Below are positions 5,162-7,700 of a stretch of DNA of 7,700 nt, piece after piece. The stretch spans positions 1 through 7,700 of the forward strand of contig SYEI01000277.1 of assembly GCA_005800865.1 (NCBI GenBank), in the 5' to 3' direction. The stretch's first letter is position 1. Each line of letters opens with the position of its first letter. Made by a program: the position numbers and the translations under genes. Below the pieces are notes generated by a model. That model was not told the DNA's origin. It ran no database searches and saw only the letters and a list, made by a program, of their open reading frames with translations. This stretch comes from Bacteroidota bacterium. GTDB taxonomy: Bacteria; Bacteroidota; Bacteroidia; B-17B0; Aurantibacillaceae.

Positions 5162-7644
5162 AACTTTAAATTCAAAGTTCTACGCGTTAAATAATTTGGA
5201 ACCGCATATTGGCGGTTAGTAACATCCGTTATCCAAGTGTAAGAAACTGTATTGTCAATTTGTAATAAATTAAAAACTTCTAAGCTAATAAACATACCTT
5301 TGATATGATGAAACGCATTTGTTTTCGGTAAAGGCTTATCTTCTTTAATAATTTGATAAGCCAACCCAATGTCCACTCTTCGGTAAGGAGGCATTCTAAA
5401 TACTTGTTTCCAACGCTCATGATCTGGTGGACCAAATGGTAAGCCTGTACCAAATTGCATATTTAAATACATTTTACAAGAAGGTACTTTGGGAATATAG
5501 TCTTGAAAAAATAATCCAAAAGTAATACGTTGGTCGGTAGGGCGAGGAATGTAACCTGGTCTTTCAACAATACTATCTGTTGCTTTTGTATCAAAGGTGT
5601 AACCTGGAATAATACTATCGCCAGCGGCATTAAAGTAAGTTACTTTTCTGTCATCGCTAATATTTTCCATAGTTTTTAAATAACCAATGGTTGCCCACGA
5701 TTCAATGCCTTTTACAAATTCACCATTAATACGCAAATCAACACCTTGCGTGTAACCTACCGAATTGTTTTTTGCGAAATATCTAATACGTGTATTATCA
5801 ATTTCATAAGGAATTAAATCTTTTAATTCTTTATAGTAGCCTGCTAAAATTACTTTAAATGGTCGGCGCCATAATTTAAAATTATAATCAGCCGATAATA
5901 AATAATGTACGGATTGTTGTGCTTTAATATTAGCGTTCAATTTCCCATCAAAGCCACGCATCTCTCTGTAAAATGGTGGCTGGTAATAGTAACCCCAAGA
6001 GGCTTTAAATAAAATATCTTGTTTCCAATATGGTTTATAAGATAATGTCAATCGTGGCGATACAACTGTTTGTTTATTATAATCCCAAAAATTTGCACGT
6101 ACACCACCTGTGGCTGTTATCACAGAAGAATCTTTTAACTGCTTACTAAATACATACTGCATATAGCCTTGCACACGGTTACTTTGTAAATTTATTTTGG
6201 TTTTAACCACATCAATTAAATTAATTTCAGTAGCACTATAAGGCGCTACATATCCAGCTGAGTCAATGGTACGCCACTCACTTAATTTATCTTCAATGAT
6301 TTCGTGTTGGTAACGTGCGCCCCATAAAAATTCGCTATTACGTCCAATAAGACGAGTGCCTTTGTGTTCTACATTTAATACCGTTGCATCAATACGATTA
6401 CGACCGTTATTTAAAAAAGTACCAATCCCTCTGTTAAACGCCACTTGTCCAAAATTATCTTTACCAAAATCTGCTTCTAGTTGATCAATAAAGTATTGAC
6501 CTTGTACCGTATAATTTTCTTCTTCTTTGGCATTGTAAGCAGATGCAATTAATTTTAATTTAGTTTTGGAATTAGGTTTAAAGGTTGTTGATAAACCTCC
6601 CATCATAGTAGTGTATTGAGTTAACTCGCGCCCGTCAAAAAAGATGCTCAATTTTACCGCATTGTTCACGGTTCCAAAAGTGGTTTCTCTATTTGCGGGA
6701 ATAACCAAGTATTGATTATTGGCTACATTCCCTAAAAACTCAATGCTCCATTTTTCGTTTAAGGTAAAGGTGATAAAAGATTGTACATCATAAAAGCGCG
6801 GACGATATTCTCCTTTGGTATCCATGCTTTTTAGTAAATAGGTATTTGATTTGTAACGAGAACCTAAACTCCAAGCAATAACTCTGTTTTTTGAAACACC
6901 TTGTAAATGTAAACTTCCTCCTAGCAAACTTCCACTCACCGTTCCTGCAAACTTCAAAGGTTTTTTGTAAGTAATATCTAATACGGATGACATTTTATCG
7001 CCGTACTTTGCTTCAAAGCCTCCTGCCGAAAAATTAATATTACTTACCATATCAGGGTTCGCAAAACTTAAACCTTCTTGTTGTCCACTTCGTGCTAAAA
7101 AAGGACGGTACACTTCAATATCATTAACATATACTAAATTCTCATCAAAATTTCCTCCACGTACCGAGTAACCGCTGCTTAATTCGTTATTGCTACTTAC
7201 TCCAATTTGTGTTTTAATAATATCTTCAAGGTTTCCACTCGGGCTAGGAATGTAAATAAAGTTTTTAGGATTAATGCTTTGCATTTCAACCGCTCTGTTT
7301 TTTTCATATACCACATCTACAATTTCAAAATTATTTTTGGTGGCTAAGCGAGGACTGTAGTTTTTTTGTTCTCCAGCTTTTAAATTAAATTTTTGATTGA
7401 CTTGTTTATAGCTAATACTATAAACCGAAAGTGTAATGTCTTTATTTGCAGGAACAGTTAAGGTATATTTACCGCTTGCATCAGAATTGGTATTAATGGA
7501 GCCATCTTCTAAAATGGCAATTTGTACATCTGGAATACTAACCCCGTCATCATCTTTTATGGTACCCGAAATAGTAGCTGTTTGCCCTAAGCAAATAACT
7601 CCAAATAAAAATAGGATAAAGGTATAAACGTGTTTTTGTAGCAC
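5146..7644 (-). CDS. TonB-dependent outer-membrane receptor with carboxypeptidase-like N-terminal domain
   Basis: The 832-aa protein has a signal peptide (about 1-20, cleavage at CLG-Q21), a CarboxypepD regulatory-like beta-sandwich (about 22-101: ATISGTIKDDDGVSIPDVQI, then SDASGKYTLTVP), a TonB plug domain (about 120-225: SGYSVRGGNFDENLVYVNDI, FSAGGFEAKYGDKMSSVLDI) and a 22-strand-type barrel to the C-terminus, ending in the aromatic F832 of LNLKLQVKF. It should import a ligand across the outer membrane using TonB-ExbBD energy. It is shorter than typical SusC proteins (about 1000 aa) and no SusD gene is adjacent, so polysaccharide uptake is not implied. The plug is of a type I recall as strongly conserved across Flavobacteriia with no known substrate. 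The start is GTG: an in-frame TAA lies six bases upstream (7648-7650), there is no in-frame ATG before residue 121, and the signal peptide begins directly after the GTG. The reading frame is intact. Confidence 0.94.
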   Translation of the reverse strand: MLQKHVYTFILFLFGVICLGQTATISGTIKDDDGVSIPDVQIAILEDGSINTNSDASGKYTLTVPANKDITLSVYSISYKQVNQKFNLKAGEQKNYSPRLATKNNFEIVDVVYEKNRAVEMQSINPKNFIYIPSPSGNLEDIIKTQIGVSSNNELSSGYSVRGGNFDENLVYVNDIEVYRPFLARSGQQEGLSFANPDMVSNINFSAGGFEAKYGDKMSSVLDITYKKPLKFAGTVSGSLLGGSLHLQGVSKNRVIAWSLGSRYKSNTYLLKSMDTKGEYRPRFYDVQSFITFTLNEKWSIEFLGNVANNQYLVIPANRETTFGTVNNAVKLSIFFDGRELTQYTTMMGGLSTTFKPNSKTKLKLIASAYNAKEEENYTVQGQYFIDQLEADFGKDNFGQVAFNRGIGTFLNNGRNRIDATVLNVEHKGTRLIGRNSEFLWGARYQHEIIEDKLSEWRTIDSAGYVAPYSATEINLIDVVKTKINLQSNRVQGYMQYVFSKQLKDSSVITATGGVRANFWDYNKQTVVSPRLTLSYKPYWKQDILFKASWGYYYQPPFYREMRGFDGKLNANIKAQQSVHYLLSADYNFKLWRRPFKVILAGYYKELKDLIPYEIDNTRIRYFAKNNSVGYTQGVDLRINGEFVKGIESWATIGYLKTMENISDDRKVTYFNAAGDSIIPGYTFDTKATDSIVERPGYIPRPTDQRITFGLFFQDYIPKVPSCKMYLNMQFGTGLPFGPPDHERWKQVFRMPPYRRVDIGLAYQIIKEDKPLPKTNAFHHIKGMFISLEVFNLLQIDNTVSYTWITDVTNRQYAVPNYLTRRTLNLKLQVKF

Positions 7645-7668
7645 AGGTTAAATAACGGTGTTATCCTA

Positions 7669-7676
7669 CAAATATT
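7669..7676 (-). promoter_or_regulatory. Weak -7-like element upstream of the TonB receptor
   Basis: On the minus strand AATATTTG differs from the Bacteroidota -7 consensus TAnnTTTG at one base and lies about 25 bases before the GTG start. The matching -33 position would fall at the very edge of the window, where the visible bases do not fit TTTG. Between this element and the start a small hairpin, ATAAC-ACC-GTTAT (7652-7664), can form about seven bases before the start codon. Confidence 0.2.
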
Positions 7677-7700
7677 GCAAAAAGAAATGGAATTTGGGCC

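Noticed and set aside
5146..7644. SusC-type polysaccharide utilisation locus
   Set aside because: The receptor is too short for SusC, and there is no SusD, glycoside hydrolase or hybrid regulator in the window.
1..7700. Defence, mobile or biosynthetic island
   Set aside because: No integrase, transposase, terminal repeats, tRNA, CRISPR repeats, toxin-antitoxin pair or NRPS/PKS genes can be seen; all six genes belong to common chromosomal classes or are single unknowns.

Overview
The window looks like a chromosomal segment of a low-GC member of the Bacteroidota (Flavobacteriia/Sphingobacteriia-like). The evidence is a secreted metallopeptidase with a type IX secretion (T9SS) C-terminal sorting domain, a TonB-dependent receptor with an N-terminal carboxypeptidase-regulatory-like domain, AT-rich spacers without clear Shine-Dalgarno sequences, and a candidate promoter of the Bacteroidota TTG-N19-TAnnTTTG type. 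No mobile element, CRISPR array, tRNA or rRNA is visible, and no gap between genes exceeds about 125 bases.

Layout. On the minus strand at the left are a flavin reductase-like gene (cut by the window edge), an atypical short-chain dehydrogenase/reductase (SDR) and a large secreted M43-type zinc metallopeptidase, read right to left. After a 122-base divergent spacer the plus strand carries a low-specificity L-threonine aldolase (ltaE) and a small lipoprotein of unknown function. The lipoprotein converges, with only 17 bases between stops, on a minus-strand 832-aa TonB-dependent outer-membrane receptor that fills the right third.

How the genes relate. Only the SDR and the flavin reductase look like a functional unit: the reductase start codon follows the SDR stop by a few bases, so they are probably co-translated. 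The SDR has lost the catalytic tyrosine of its family, which makes this redox-type pair the most interesting item here. The peptidase, lipoprotein and receptor are envelope or secreted proteins, while LtaE is cytoplasmic amino-acid metabolism; nothing in the sequence ties these to each other. I do not see a defence island, a biosynthetic cluster or another evident new multi-gene system. The findings are gene-level oddities.
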